DNA from: Theocolax elegans
Taxonomy: Eukaryota; Arthropoda; Insecta; Hymenoptera; Cerocephalidae
Length of the DNA: 64,000 nucleotides
Direction of reading: 5' to 3'
NCBI GenBank assembly: GCA_026168455.1
Contig: CM047425.1
Coordinates: forward strand, 88,849,580 to 88,913,579
The notes under the pieces were generated by a model that had not been told where the DNA came from, ran no database searches, and saw nothing but the letters and a program-made list of their open reading frames with translations. Both the position numbers and the translations under genes were made by a program. Shown here one piece after another: positions 52,606 to 64,000 of the stretch; position 1 is the stretch's first letter; every line of letters begins with the position of its first letter.

Positions 52606-55429
52606 GCACACATAATCTATACACTCACTACAAGCGAAACGCACTTTAGTGATGTAAGCAATGATTTGTAACTGTAATTTTTGTATCGCTGTCGTAATAA
52701 TATGAAAAACAAAAAAAATGATAACGAACGCGCGAAGCCAATTTTACGGTGGCCTTCCTGTTATACGCATTTGCTTGTACGTTAAACTTTATGTTCTTTC
52801 ATTATTTTCACGATGGAGAAAAATATAATAGGAGATGAATAAATGCGAGAAAGAGTGGAAGCTTGCGTTTGAATAAATTAAATGGCTGTGTCACGAGAGA
52901 TGAATAAGGAGAGTTGATATCATTGGACTTTTAGTCCTATATAATATACGCGCGACAAATTTTTGTAATTACGGAGACAACTAAATTGTACTACTACCAG
53001 CAATGCGTACTTGTAAGCTATAACAATGCGTATAAGAAAAAACATTATTTTTACTTTATATTGCATCTACGTAAAATTTTATAATTGACATGTCAATTTT
53101 TTTATTGTGTGTTTATGTTTTTTAATACAAATAAAGAATCGATTGATCAACGCAGAATCATAAGTAGCCCTCAAAGCATGATTATTTATCATTACAAAAG
53201 CCGAATGATCAACTTTATTTTAGCAATTATAAGATTACAGTTTCTTATTGACGTTTATCGTATAAGTTAAGGCAAATATTGCGGAATACAAAAATTTCGA
53301 GTCATTGTGATTTTAACGATGGTTTCGGATGTGCGCATTGAACTGGTTCTGCGTATAATATACATGTAAAGGGCTTGACAAAGCACGAGAAGAAAAAGCA
53401 AATTTTTCGTCGTAAGCATGGCAAAAATTGTACCTTGTTCGAAGGAATCGTTATTTAATCCGTATTTTCTTTATGTGCCATTTTTTTATAACCCAATAAA
53501 AACTAAGCGCCGATTGTTTTTTAAATTCTATGTATACAAACATGTTGTTTGATATCTGTAATATTTAAGATCATCGCGCCTCACGTCACACATAACTGAA
53601 ATCACTTTCATATTGCGAAAGTTTTACTTTGTGTCGTCATAAGTAGAGTTTAAGATAAAATTAAAATTACTTTTTAGATATTTTTAATAAATATATTAGT
53701 TTCATTCGAAAAATTCGGAGGAGCCTTCTAAATTATTTAGGTTTTGCTATTATTTAATTTATGTATTTCGTTATCGTTGACATTCTGATTGTTGTAGAAT
53801 GAATATGTATGCTATAATTAATTAACAAAAAGTGTACTATTTGTGGAATAATCGTGATCAAATTGTAACTGAATTGTTTTTATACCGATTCCTAAAGAAT
53901 GCTTTTGTTAAACTTACTAATATTAAGTACGTACTTATATATTATACTATTATTCATTTAAACTTCCGTTCAGTTAAATTTCAATGAGTTAAAAATTTTA
54001 ATTAGTAGAAATAATGTATCCTTTTAAAATCTTGTTTCATGTTCTCTCGTAGATTATTGTGTGTAATTTTTTATTATAACTAATGAAATAAAAATATTAG
54101 TGAATTTATTTTTATACACAAAAAACGTAATGTATTTTCTATATTCCTTGGTAACATAAACATGATTGTCTATTGCCTTGTGTTCCAAAAATGTGCGAAC
54201 AAATCAAGCAAAAATTAATCGCTTGCCGTGTTTACGAAGGAAATGGGGTTAAACGAATATTTATTTATTTCAAACCATGAAAAAAAGGCTTCATTACGAG
54301 CGTCGATACCTCCGAATTACTGGAGTTAATATACAACAATAAAAATAAAACAAACAGTAAAAACGCCGACGTTAATGATATCGTCGATCAACGTTGATTT
54401 GTAATGTCTATACTTTTAAGTGATATATACCTGTACGTATATTTAAAGAAAAAATAAATAACAAAAAAGGGAGGACGATATTCCACGTCTCTTTTTCGGG
54501 CACAGAATATATAACTTTGATAATAAAGAATGACGAGTCTTTTTCCTCTCAACCTAAATTCGTACCCTGAATAAGGACACGCGAAAACTATTGAGTGAAC
54601 ATTTTCTTTCGAATGACTGTGAACATATACTTTTGTCGACCAGATGCGTTTTTGGGGAGCTACGATGTTTGAAAGTCGATTGCTGCGCCAATTTTGTCGC
54701 GAATTTATTGTATTTATTAAAACGGATGAAGCGAGTGGAGCGATGTTTTTTGCACGGAATCCTGCGCAGGGATCTCGAAAATTGTCTAAAAATAAGAAGA
54801 AAATGATAAAATAAAACATGCTTGAAAATAATTATTGTTCGTTTTTTTATTAATTCTATCCAACACACCAATCCATACAACTGTTATGTTATTAATTATT
54901 CATAATTATTATTAATATTATTAATTTGTATTTTGTAATAAGATATGATCTTTGTATCACCCTAAAATAAGCTATGAATATAAAGTAATCTGATTATAAA
55001 TGACGGTTATAATGATCGCTATCTAATATTTAATAATAAGCAAATTATTTTTTCATATCTAGTTTTATATACCTTTTTTATTTTACATAAATATCATGAT
55101 ATCATCCTCACATTGTTTTCACGGTCACTTGTAGAAGTGTCTCAAAATTATTATCAGGCTTAATACAAATTTTGCATCAAATTTATGATTAATCACTATT
55201 ATTAAATTATTAAAAAAATATTCTTGCAACAATGAGTATACTTTAATTTTAGTCCCTGCGGGGGTAAAATAAGAAATTTTTCATTTTAAATTACACATTA
55301 CAATAAACTGTAGAATTCATTGTTTTAATATTATATATTCGTATTATAAATTACACATATTAAATAAATATTTACTAAATGATAATGCATTTATAAAATA
55401 AGAAGCATTTTTTGATTAATCCATTTGTT

Positions 55430-55566
55430 TATTTGGGCGAGGGGATCCTTATAGCGGGGTTTTCACCGACATGCATTCCCACAAAGGACTGCGACCCTTG
55501 TCCCGCTCCTCGGTTCGGCTTTCCAGCCATTCGGTCACCCAATATTTCTTTTTGCAACAATGTGAG
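55430..55566. other. Isolated GC-rich exon-like island, strand unclear
   Basis: On the plus strand the frame reads FSPTCIPTKDCDPCPAPRFG and ends at a good donor (ACAAT then GTGAGT, GT at 55563-55564). It cannot join the ATG-containing exon at 55984 in phase. On the minus strand an overlapping frame reads KKKYWVTEWLESRTEERDKG, which loosely resembles the start of Harbinger-type nucleases (KRRxWVRPWLxRR) and then stops. It could be a separate exon or a decayed transposase fragment. Confidence 0.3.
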
Positions 55567-55983
55567 TAAAATTCCAGGCATATCCGTAGTTTTATTAAAT
55601 TACATTCATATTGTTCACTTGTATTTTCCATCAGAAATTTTACTCTCGTCACTGTTACAAAAAATAGCGTATGCAGCGCATCAGTACGATTTAGGCCCTT
55701 ATGCTTGCTAGTGGGGCGATCAACGCACAGGAATAAAATTCTTTTTTACATCCGTGTTACATATAATATACTATTACTATAACGATGTATTTTGTAGGTT
55801 AGAGTAAGATTATATTAATATAATCTTATTCTATAAATTGAGATTAAAGAAAGAAATAAAGAGTAAATTTATTGAACACATAATATCGCACATAAATGAA
55901 ATTAAATGTAGTTTTTACAATGTGTGAGTTGACAAAATCTGAAACCTAAACGTAAGTAAAATGTCAACGGTCGTACCATCAGT

Positions 55984-58509
55984 ATGAAAACTAATTGTTC
56001 AAAGAGCAAATGCTGCGTAGAATCATCAACAAGTAAGTTCCAAATCTATATAATTTACATAAATAACGAAAAATAATTTCTAAATATTGTTAGAAAATCA
56101 TGAAAAGACCCGATTAAGATCTTGCGAAGGATGGAAATTTGAATGGACAACACCGAGGTTAGATGCCGACGTGATAAGGACGATTGTACGTGGTCCATTT
56201 CTGCAGCCAAAACTTGTTAAAGCTCAGCCTTACGTAGTGATGAGCGAATGTAAAAGCTGCATTAAAAGCGCAATACCTATCCAACATAGGCTAAGAAGTG
56301 GCATACCAGATCCATGGCTCGAATATCTAGCTTCGAAGGAAGATCGAGGCAACGTTACGAAAGATGTCAGATTGACTCGAGAATATCTTCGAATTACTGA
56401 ATACGTATGGAACGAGAAAGGATTGAATATGGTGCAAGGAATTCCCGATCCTTGGAAAAGAGGTCAGTTCTCGGAATAATTTCAATATATCTGAAGTAAT
56501 CTGGTTTTGAATTTTGTTAGATCAATCACTTATATGTAAATAGAGCTTTATTTTTTCAATTTTAGAGATTGTAAAAGAACACTCAATTCACTTTCATAAA
56601 ACTGGGAAATTGGAAAACAATTTAACTCTTACTTTTTATTAAATGAGAATGTCAGTCAAACGCGCATTGGAACTATATCTATATATACCGAAAACTTGTA
56701 TACATAAATACATATACTCTTAATATTAAAAATGAAACTAAATATCAATTGTAGTTTTGCTTACGATTAAAAATTGAAGATCAGACAACATTGTTGGGTT
56801 GCACAATATTTCCACACTTATAGGCGTTTTCCTTTGTTAGATACACAATGTATAAAATAAATTTCTTTTATACGTACTGTTTAATATTGTTTTTCCACAA
56901 TGCACTGAATATTGAGAGTATAAGAGAAATTTTGTACAAGCTGTATGATTTTTTTCAGTTAAAATAAAAGTGTATTAATGTTAGTAACAATAGAGTGTAA
57001 AAATTATGCATCATAAAGTAAATCATAACGTCACACATACTTACGGTTATTATGGTACCAAATATAGTTTCAGTACGATTTCCTTCACCATTATAATTCA
57101 ATCGAAGGAAAGTATTTTTTTTTAATAAGAACTTATTTAAGCTTATATTAATATATTTATGTATATTTGTATATGTATATAAATAATTTGTGTTCTATAC
57201 AAAGTGTATATTAAGTTAAACTACGTTTAAAAAAATAACAGTCTTCGTATAAAATAAATATTCAATTTTTGTTTATCCTATTTTTCTTTTCAAGCAAATC
57301 CATTGCATAGTAAGTGTTTGTAATTAGTATAATTATTGTTTGGAGGTGTATGATTCATAAGTAATTATAAACCTCACATTATATGTATATGCATTACATT
57401 GTTATAAGAAAAATGCAAACTTGGTTTGCTCATAAGTATGGCTAACATATTTTCAAGTTATTGATATAATAATATACGGTTACGCAGATTCTGTGTGCAC
57501 GTGTAAGGAACTTTTGGATATTCAAAACAAGAAGGATATAAAGAAAAAATCAGAAGAAAAACCGAAAAGTAACAAAGAAATTAAAGACATTGTAGCCCAA
57601 GTTTCTAAAGGAGTATTTACAGATAAACCAAGCGAAACTATCAAAGAGGTTTCTAATAAAGGGATCAAAAAGTTAAGTAATTTAAAAGCTTTTGATGAAA
57701 TAAAACAAAAGTTGACGGAAATTGAAGAGGAATTAAAATTGAAGGAAGCTGAGAAACTTGCATTATTAAAAGTGAAAGAAAATAAAAAAAGAAATAAAAA
57801 AAGTAAAATCTGTCGAGTTTATCATACTGAAGGCGCGATTCAATGTAACGACAGTATCGTTAAAGAAATTTCACGAGTAGATAAGCCAATTGAAAAAAAT
57901 GGTAAAGATCAAAAAGTTAAAATACAATATAAACAAAATGAATCATTAAGTAAAGATACAAAAAATCTAAAAAGCATACCAAACAAGCTTGAAAATAAGG
58001 AAAGCTCGCGTTTACAAGAAAAAAATTCAAGTAAATTAAAAGCCTGCAGTGGGTCGTGCAAACGATACCTTGAAGATAGAAAGATAAATTTACAAAATGA
58101 CGAACAGAAAAAATTTCTTCAGGACATAAAGAGCAAGATTAAAGTTACAAAGGATACATTAAATTCTCCTGATTTTTTGTTTACAAAAGTAAAAAATTTC
58201 AACGATACTTCATCAAAGGAAGAATCTCCTCGTTCTGTACAACCAAAAATTTTGAGAAAAAGAGGCGGAGGTATTCCGGAGCATCAACCCAAAAAAAATG
58301 ACTTATTATTTAAACCAAGTCAACGAATGACGTCTAATCAGAATGTAGATTCTTTGAATAATTTTGAATTATTGGGTATTCCTAATTACGATGCTATCAC
58401 GGATGACAATTCGGTTAGTCTCAAGCAACGTTATCAGAAAAGTGCCGGGCAGTCAACTATTAAAAGTGAAAATAATGATCAGTTAATCGTAGAATCTTAT
58501 TCTGACTAA
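55984..58509 (+). CDS. Unrecognised Lys-rich protein with two GIPDPW motifs
   Basis: Three exons: 55984-56032, 56094-56462, 57488-58509. Junctions are GTAAGT/TTAG and GTCAGT/CGCAG; phases match and the total is 1440 nt (479 aa plus stop). The start ATG lies behind a possible acceptor ATCAG, so more 5' sequence may exist. The N-terminal 140 residues are compact, with Cys pairs (KSKCC, SECKSC) and the six-residue motif GIPDPW twice (86-91 and 132-137), each near aromatic/charged residues. From about 150 on the protein is Lys/Glu-rich and low-complexity, with a likely coiled coil at 209-238 and few other features. There is no signal peptide or membrane segment. The pattern suggests a structural or scaffolding protein; I recognise no family and assign no function. 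A polyadenylation-like ATTAAA is at 58563-58568. Confidence 0.75.
56463..57487 (+). other. Intron 2 of the GIPDPW-protein gene
   Basis: AT-rich intron with the uncommon donor GTCAGT. If not spliced, translation would stop four codons later (QFSE then TAA), giving a 143-residue protein that ends just after the second GIPDPW. Confidence 0.6.
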
Positions 58510-61500
58510 CAGTAGCAATTCAATCATATAAATAGATTAATATAGTATTACGAGATTATTTAATTAAAAATCTATTTATTCTTTAGCACTTATATTAATA
58601 CAACGTTTTCTATAATTATATATTTGTAATAATTTAATATTTTTACTATATTCTCATATTTGCGCAAATAAGTTTATTAAACACTTTTACTTTTCCTGGT
58701 AGAAACGAATTTCATTTTTTAACTATAAAATTGGCATTTTAAATAGAAAAAGGAAGAAAATTGTTTGCAGTTTTTTTACATTGAAACGTTTTTTTTCGTT
58801 GATTGCACCCAAATATTACAACGCAATTAACTATATTCCACGACATTGATATCGATAAATACTTGATCGCGAAATTAAAAAATTACACGTATAATGAGGA
58901 TTGTGTCAGAGGCGGAAGTAATAACTGATTTACATTAATAATCGAGTGACTGATCTGGTGTGATGGGGAATTAAAGGTTGAAAGTGCCATGAGCGTTCGA
59001 ATTCTAATCAGTTAATTAATCAAGGATCATATTATTGGATTATTGGATGGAAAAAAGCATTTCACGACTAGCAATTAATAGACTATTATAATTGATATCT
59101 ATTTCCCAATAATTTAACCATTTCAAATAGATTAACATTGTCGTGATTTTAATAAAATACATAATATTTAAAATTACCTATTAAATTGGACAACAAATTT
59201 ACATAAATTTATGTAAATTTAATCTTTAAATTTTATAATTGGAACTTTATGCAATACAAATTATTCAACAGTTAATGATAAAAACAAACTACTAAAAGAG
59301 AAAATATACATAAAGAATAAAAGAATAATTAAAAAATTTAATGTCACGAAAACTTCGAAATAGTTGTACGCGAGACGCGTTGAAAATTTTGTTTTTGACA
59401 CGCGCCCGGGGGTCTGAAGTGCTTGTCTGCGCCTCACGTTTGATTATCTCTGCTGATTTCTGACGTAATGAACACGCGACTGGAATGTACGTACATCGCG
59501 GATGAATGGAGACAACGTGTAATCCAGTATTATTGATTGCCAGGGTCGGAACCATTAGATTTTTCTACAAAAAATTTGTTTCACACTATGATTTGACTAA
59601 AAATTTGTGCAAAAGAAAAAAATCTTAGTTCTTTTAGTTATACAGCTATTTTTGAAAAAATACTTGTTGCATAAATTCTATAATTAATTTATAATAAAGT
59701 TTAGGTAATATAATTTCATTTTGACGTATCTTGTCTTAATATTAATGTAGGTTAAATAATTAACCGTGAGCCTGACATTAATATACATAAATTTATATAT
59801 GAAAATTTAAATATTAAAAGTTTGCTTGTCTGCTCATCAATTTCATCTTTGGTTGAATTGTGAAATCTCGTGCTATGGATGACGTCACCATTACTTTCCA
59901 GTTTGCTCTAGTTACATGATAGGCTCCAAAGAAGAAAAAATCATGTGGTCACGGCGAAACCGTAAAGCGCCATATTGGTATCAATTGTTTTTTTTTTCGA
60001 TAGCTGTAAAATGAAATCCTAATTGCAATCGATAGCTTTTGTGTGGATTCATTAAATTAAAATTATTGAGTATTCTCTCGATGGTTACTATGGTTGGTAA
60101 TTAAATTCACGCCGTATATAATTGGTGGTGACTTTTAAACATTTATTTAACGACGGAAAATTGTGTAATTTAAAGACATTAAATTATTAGTATAGATAAC
60201 AAATATTATTATGAATAACACTTTTTTCTATAAAGTCCTTGCAATTATTATCAAAAATATTCTCACTAAATTATATTAGTGTCTTTAATTTAATCATAAT
60301 TTTATTTAAATTTTATTATTTAATCGATTGATCGAGAACACACTTATTTTATAAGAAATGATTTGGAAAAATAATTTTAGTTATAGCTGTTGGAAACTCC
60401 AAATTATTTATATGAAATTAATCATTCATGTAAAAAAACACTCCCTCTTTGATATATATCTCAAGTAATAAAGAAGAATAAGTAATATAAATACCAAAGT
60501 TACCGTATATTAGCATGATTATTGATCGACACAAGCACAAAGAAATGAAGTGTAATAAAAGTAATAAAAAATAATTTTTGGTAATAAAACTAGATACGAT
60601 CATCCTCGATCAATTAGTTGAATGTTGGACAAACAAGTTGTACATATTACTAATGTATAGACTCGCCGAAAGCCGCAACTTCGAGATCAATTCGATTGAC
60701 TGGTTGGCTTAATTACTCTCGCAGGCTAATTTTGCCTCGTTAAAAAGATGTTCGGTTAAATTGACGACAGGAAAAACACAATCTAAACCTCGCGGGCAAA
60801 TTGCCAGAGTGCCGAAAGCCGCGGACGATTTCCTTCCTCGCAGACAAGTTGTTCAATGGACAAATTGAAGAAAAAAAATGATAAAGACCACCGGATACAC
60901 CCCGAGTGCGCGTGATGTGCAATTGAGACGATCGGGTTTTATGCGGCAATGTGCGCCCGCGATTCGCCGTAGGCACATATATAATACACATCGGACGTTG
61001 ACTTCACCCGGTTTTTGCGCTCGCATCATGCACGTATGATGAGGTAATTCGCGCAAGCGCGAGAAATTTCAAAGTTGATTTCAAACTTCCGGTGCATTCT
61101 ATACGTCTTGTAACACTATTCGACAAGAATTTCTTACCGTGCAAATCTTTCATTTATCTCATGTTTCTTCATTATTCCTTATATTTATTTCTATCAATTG
61201 TTTCAAAATCACACATTTTACATGTAGAATTATACAAACGCTTTTAACATTATAAAGATTATAAATATACATTTATAATATATATAAGTATAATTAGAAA
61301 TTATATAGATTAAATGTTTTAGATAACTTTACAGATTTCATGAACTCACAAGAGCAATGTTGTAATTATTATAGCGTATGTAATCCAAAACTTGAATAAA
61401 AATCTCCATTTTAGAAATGCGTGATTTTAATTTGTATAAATAAATTACTTCTATATGAGGAAGGAGTAAAAAGCATCTGTTTACAAGTGCCGATAGTGAT

Positions 61501-62500
61501 TAGATCGTATAGATTACATTTTTATGAATATTATAATGCAGATGCGGGAGCGATAATATCATGTTAAATAATGAATAAATTCTTAGGAATAATTGTTAAG
61601 TTTACAACACTTTATCAAGATATCATTAAATTGAAAAATGAATTTTAATTAAAAGATAATTTGGTTAAAATTTAAGTGACAATAATTACATATTATACAC
61701 ATATATGTGCGTATGCACGTATAATAAGAATAATTTATTACAAGTAATAAATTATGACCTAAAGTAATAATAAATAAGAAAAAGCCATTTATAATTTTGC
61801 TGAGGAAAATAGTTTCTTTGATCATTGATGATAGGTTACATAAATATGTTTTAAAGCGATTACAAACAGCCACGTGAAATGATAGATGCAAGAGTGAGAT
61901 AAAAGTTGCTGTTTATTATCACAGGAAAATCATTTATGATCTTATTTATTACATAAGCGATAATAGAGTGTACCATAATGAAGAATCAATCTATATCTAT
62001 GTGAACCTATATTAATGATAAATTTAATCATTATTAATTTATTTATTACAATGATGATTGACTTCTGTTCATTATAATAAGTGCATATTCATATAATTAT
62101 TATACTTGTGTGTGTACACGCGGTGTTTGTATAAATCGTAATATTACAAGATTTAAAATCATGTGCATTTGATTGACTGTATTAATTTCGAGTATATTGC
62201 GAAGCTCAAACGTTTCACAAAAATTAGCGAACGCCCGCTAAAACTAATACACTTGACCTAAAACTCCAACAGTTTTAGCAGCTGACATGTATTTATAAGT
62301 TATAACTTTCAACATTCAACGGATACTCAAAAAAAATTCGATTAGAATATGATATTCAATCAGCGCTTTTTAATATAATATTAAAATAGATGCACTATAT
62401 TAAATATAGTTTCGGTTCATAAAGAATTGAAATTATATTTGACGTAAAAAATGTATTATAATTTAGTTACAATTAATAATCATGACGCTATAATTAAAAT
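58510..62500. other. Gene-poor stretch with GC-rich islands
   Basis: Islands at 59340-59550 and 60730-61070 have several overlapping open frames on both strands without clear splice sites or family resemblance. A CRE octamer is at 59880-59887, followed by a short GC-richer patch. These may be regulatory DNA of the gene on the right. Confidence 0.4.
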
Positions 62501-62611
62501 GTACTATATTTTAAATTTAAATATTTTTGTTACAAAATATATCGATAATATTGATGATATTTACTACGTTTTCTATTGACTGTTGCGGAATATTATCGGT
62601 CCCCGTTATAC

Positions 62612-62724
62612 CTGGCTTTCAGCTTATCAATGGAAGAGGCAGAGGCTTGGGCGTCGATACGAAAAAAAACTGGATTTTCACCGGTTTTCACCACTCGAGA
62701 CGGCGTGGCGTGATCGTCGCGCGA
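62612..62724 (-). other. Candidate minus-strand internal exon
   Basis: The minus frame reads SRDDHATPSRVVKTGENPVF and continues to KLKA, ending at a donor AGCCAG then GTATAAC. The acceptor (TTTAAAAG) is poor, and the exon phase does not join directly to the exon at 63781-63884, so another exon would be needed between. The plus strand is also open here (93 codons, 62527-62808) and has a good acceptor CTTTCAG at 62616-62622, so strand is uncertain. Confidence 0.3.
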
Positions 62725-63780
62725 CTTTTAAACGCTAATCAAATTCAGTTTGTATTTCCTTTTTTTCCAACTGGTATAATCGGTATATGCTGCAACGCTT
62801 TTACATAAGGAGATATTTAAACGATCGTTCGATGATTCTGCATCTCGTGTTCGACCAGATTTTCTAGTTAAAAAAAAAATCTCGGATGATTATAATAAAT
62901 AATTTAAAAGAGTAGTAATATCTAAGCGTAAAATCATCTTTATTTAATTACAATAATTACAAGCAGTAACGTAATTTAAACTATAATTATTTATTGTTTA
63001 TTAGTTATGTATTTCTGTATTAATAACACAGTACTTTATGTCTTCTTTATTCTCTTTTTACTCTAGTAATATTAATAATAACTATTTTAAAATTTAGTAA
63101 TTTAGTTTTGCTTTTATTTACAACTTTTAAATGTTTGATAGTTATATCGTATTGTTATAATTATTTGTTTAAGACTATTAGTTTAATGGTAGAAAAATTC
63201 ATAAAAATATGTAGACAATAAATATTTTATAGTTCTAAAATATTTTATAACAACGAAATTTTCATTCAAATTTCTTTCCATAATGTATTAAAATTATTTG
63301 ATGCAATTTTTAAATCATGAGATCTTTTAGCTGTAGTTTTATTCAATATTAAAGTAAGATATCTTTAAAAAATTACTAGAACGTTGATGCTAATCAGGAA
63401 ATATTTCTATCTAATACTTTAATTAAAACGATATTTAAAATCTATTGTATTATGTTACAAAAAACGATAAATGATAAATATAAATAACATAAAAATCTAT
63501 TTAAAAAGTAATTTATTGAAACTGCCCATTAACGCAGTAATTACATGTTTTAACGATAAATCATGAAAAAATTTATACGTGTTTGTCCTTATATTTATCC
63601 TTACACGTATTCTCAACAAAAATCTATTAATCCATTATACAATCCAGAATAACAGTATAACAACAAATTAACTTTATAAACGAGCTTATATTATATTTTT
63701 TCATATCGCTGAATTCTCGGAAATCTATGACATAGCTTATTTAAAATAAATAACCATTATGGCATGCTAAAAATTCTTAC

Positions 63781-63884
63781 CGATTTGAATCTTCGTAACT
63801 TTCCGCTTGAGGCTCGACCTGTTTTGATTTCGATCCATCAATCCGCAAACACGAAGATTTCGAGTCTAACCAATTTGCATTATT
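63781..63884 (-). CDS. Internal exon of a gene entering from the right
   Basis: A 104-nt minus-strand exon with acceptor CTCGACAG and strong donor GTAAGAAT. It is open in one frame and reads NNANWLDSKSSCLRIDGSKS and on to QAESYEDSNR; phase 0 in, phase 2 out. It is polar and Ser-rich, so probably a disordered part of a protein. The upstream exons are beyond the right edge. I recognise no family. Confidence 0.45.
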
Positions 63885-64000
63885 CTGTCGAGGAAAAAAT
63901 ATAATATTATGAATTTTAATTTTGAAATAAAAAAAATGGAGGTGTATCAGAATACGTGAAAGCAAATTTCGCGTGTCGTTTAATAGAATAAAATAATTTA

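Larger units (their letters stand above)
48094..55400. other. Gene-poor stretch after the transporter
   Basis: It begins with the transporter 3' UTR (AATAAA at 48565-48570 and 48655-48660). Further along are the hairpin at 50511-50600, a TA repeat (50638-50660), a small ORF (51310-51537) and a weak TIR pair (52312-52605). A GC-richer patch at 54380-54820 has long overlapping ORFs on both strands (143 codons minus at 54388-54819, 71 codons plus at 54591-54806), none recognisable. Confidence 0.45.

Noticed and set aside
54388..54880. 143- and 108-codon minus ORFs and a 71-codon plus ORF
   Set aside because: They overlap in conflicting frames with no recognisable domain or exon signals; kept only as a note in the gene-poor stretch.
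55412..55566. Joining the 55430 island to the GIPDPW gene as its first coding exon
   Set aside because: The donor is phase 0 while the acceptor at the ATG exon would place stops immediately (TAT GAA AAC TAA), so the junction does not work.

Overview
The window is AT-rich eukaryotic DNA with small spliced exons, long introns, canonical GT/AG junctions and many short non-autonomous transposons. The proteins look like insect proteins. The AT-richness, gene structure and repeat types fit a hymenopteran (ant, bee or wasp), but that placement is inference. There is no prokaryotic, plasmid or viral signal and no CRISPR array. I rebuilt four genes exon by exon. In each, splice phases and total length agree.

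Layout: 1-1000 holds a possible last exon of a gene entering from the left. 6178-10599 (minus) is a DHHC palmitoyltransferase of the ZDHHC2/15/20 group (8 coding exons, 320 aa), with a GC-rich 5' region to about 11170. 11645-12736 (minus) is a putative hydroxypyruvate isomerase (5 coding exons, 262 aa). Divergent from it, a large SLC16/monocarboxylate-transporter gene has candidate untranslated exons near 16.4, 18.7 and 20.1 kb and a CDS from 20398 to 48093 (8 coding exons, 739 aa). It fills nearly half the window, mostly as introns of 12.6 and 8.9 kb. 55984-58509 (plus) is a three-exon gene for a 479-aa Lys-rich protein of unknown family with two GIPDPW motifs. A minus-strand internal exon near the right edge (63781-63884) shows another gene entering from the right.

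Mobile DNA: three ~675-bp palindromic elements with identical TIRs and TWA target duplications (PIF/Harbinger-type MITEs), one carrying a nested 140-bp element; a TA-flanked 247-bp MITE; a TTAA-flanked 718-bp foldback; a 434-bp near-perfect foldback; and a tRNA-derived SINE with poly(A) tail and perfect 15-bp target duplication. Several lie in introns of the transporter gene, so its pre-mRNA should contain long hairpins.

The genes do not form an operon. The palmitoyltransferase lipidates membrane proteins, the isomerase belongs to hydroxypyruvate/tartronate-semialdehyde metabolism, and the transporter would carry monocarboxylate-type substrates across a membrane. Any link between the last two (small organic acids, divergent promoters about 4-7 kb apart) is speculative. 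Possible undescribed items are the GIPDPW-protein gene, two miRNA-like hairpins, a two-exon antisense micro-ORF inside the transporter gene, and an excess of CRE-type TGACGTCA sites.
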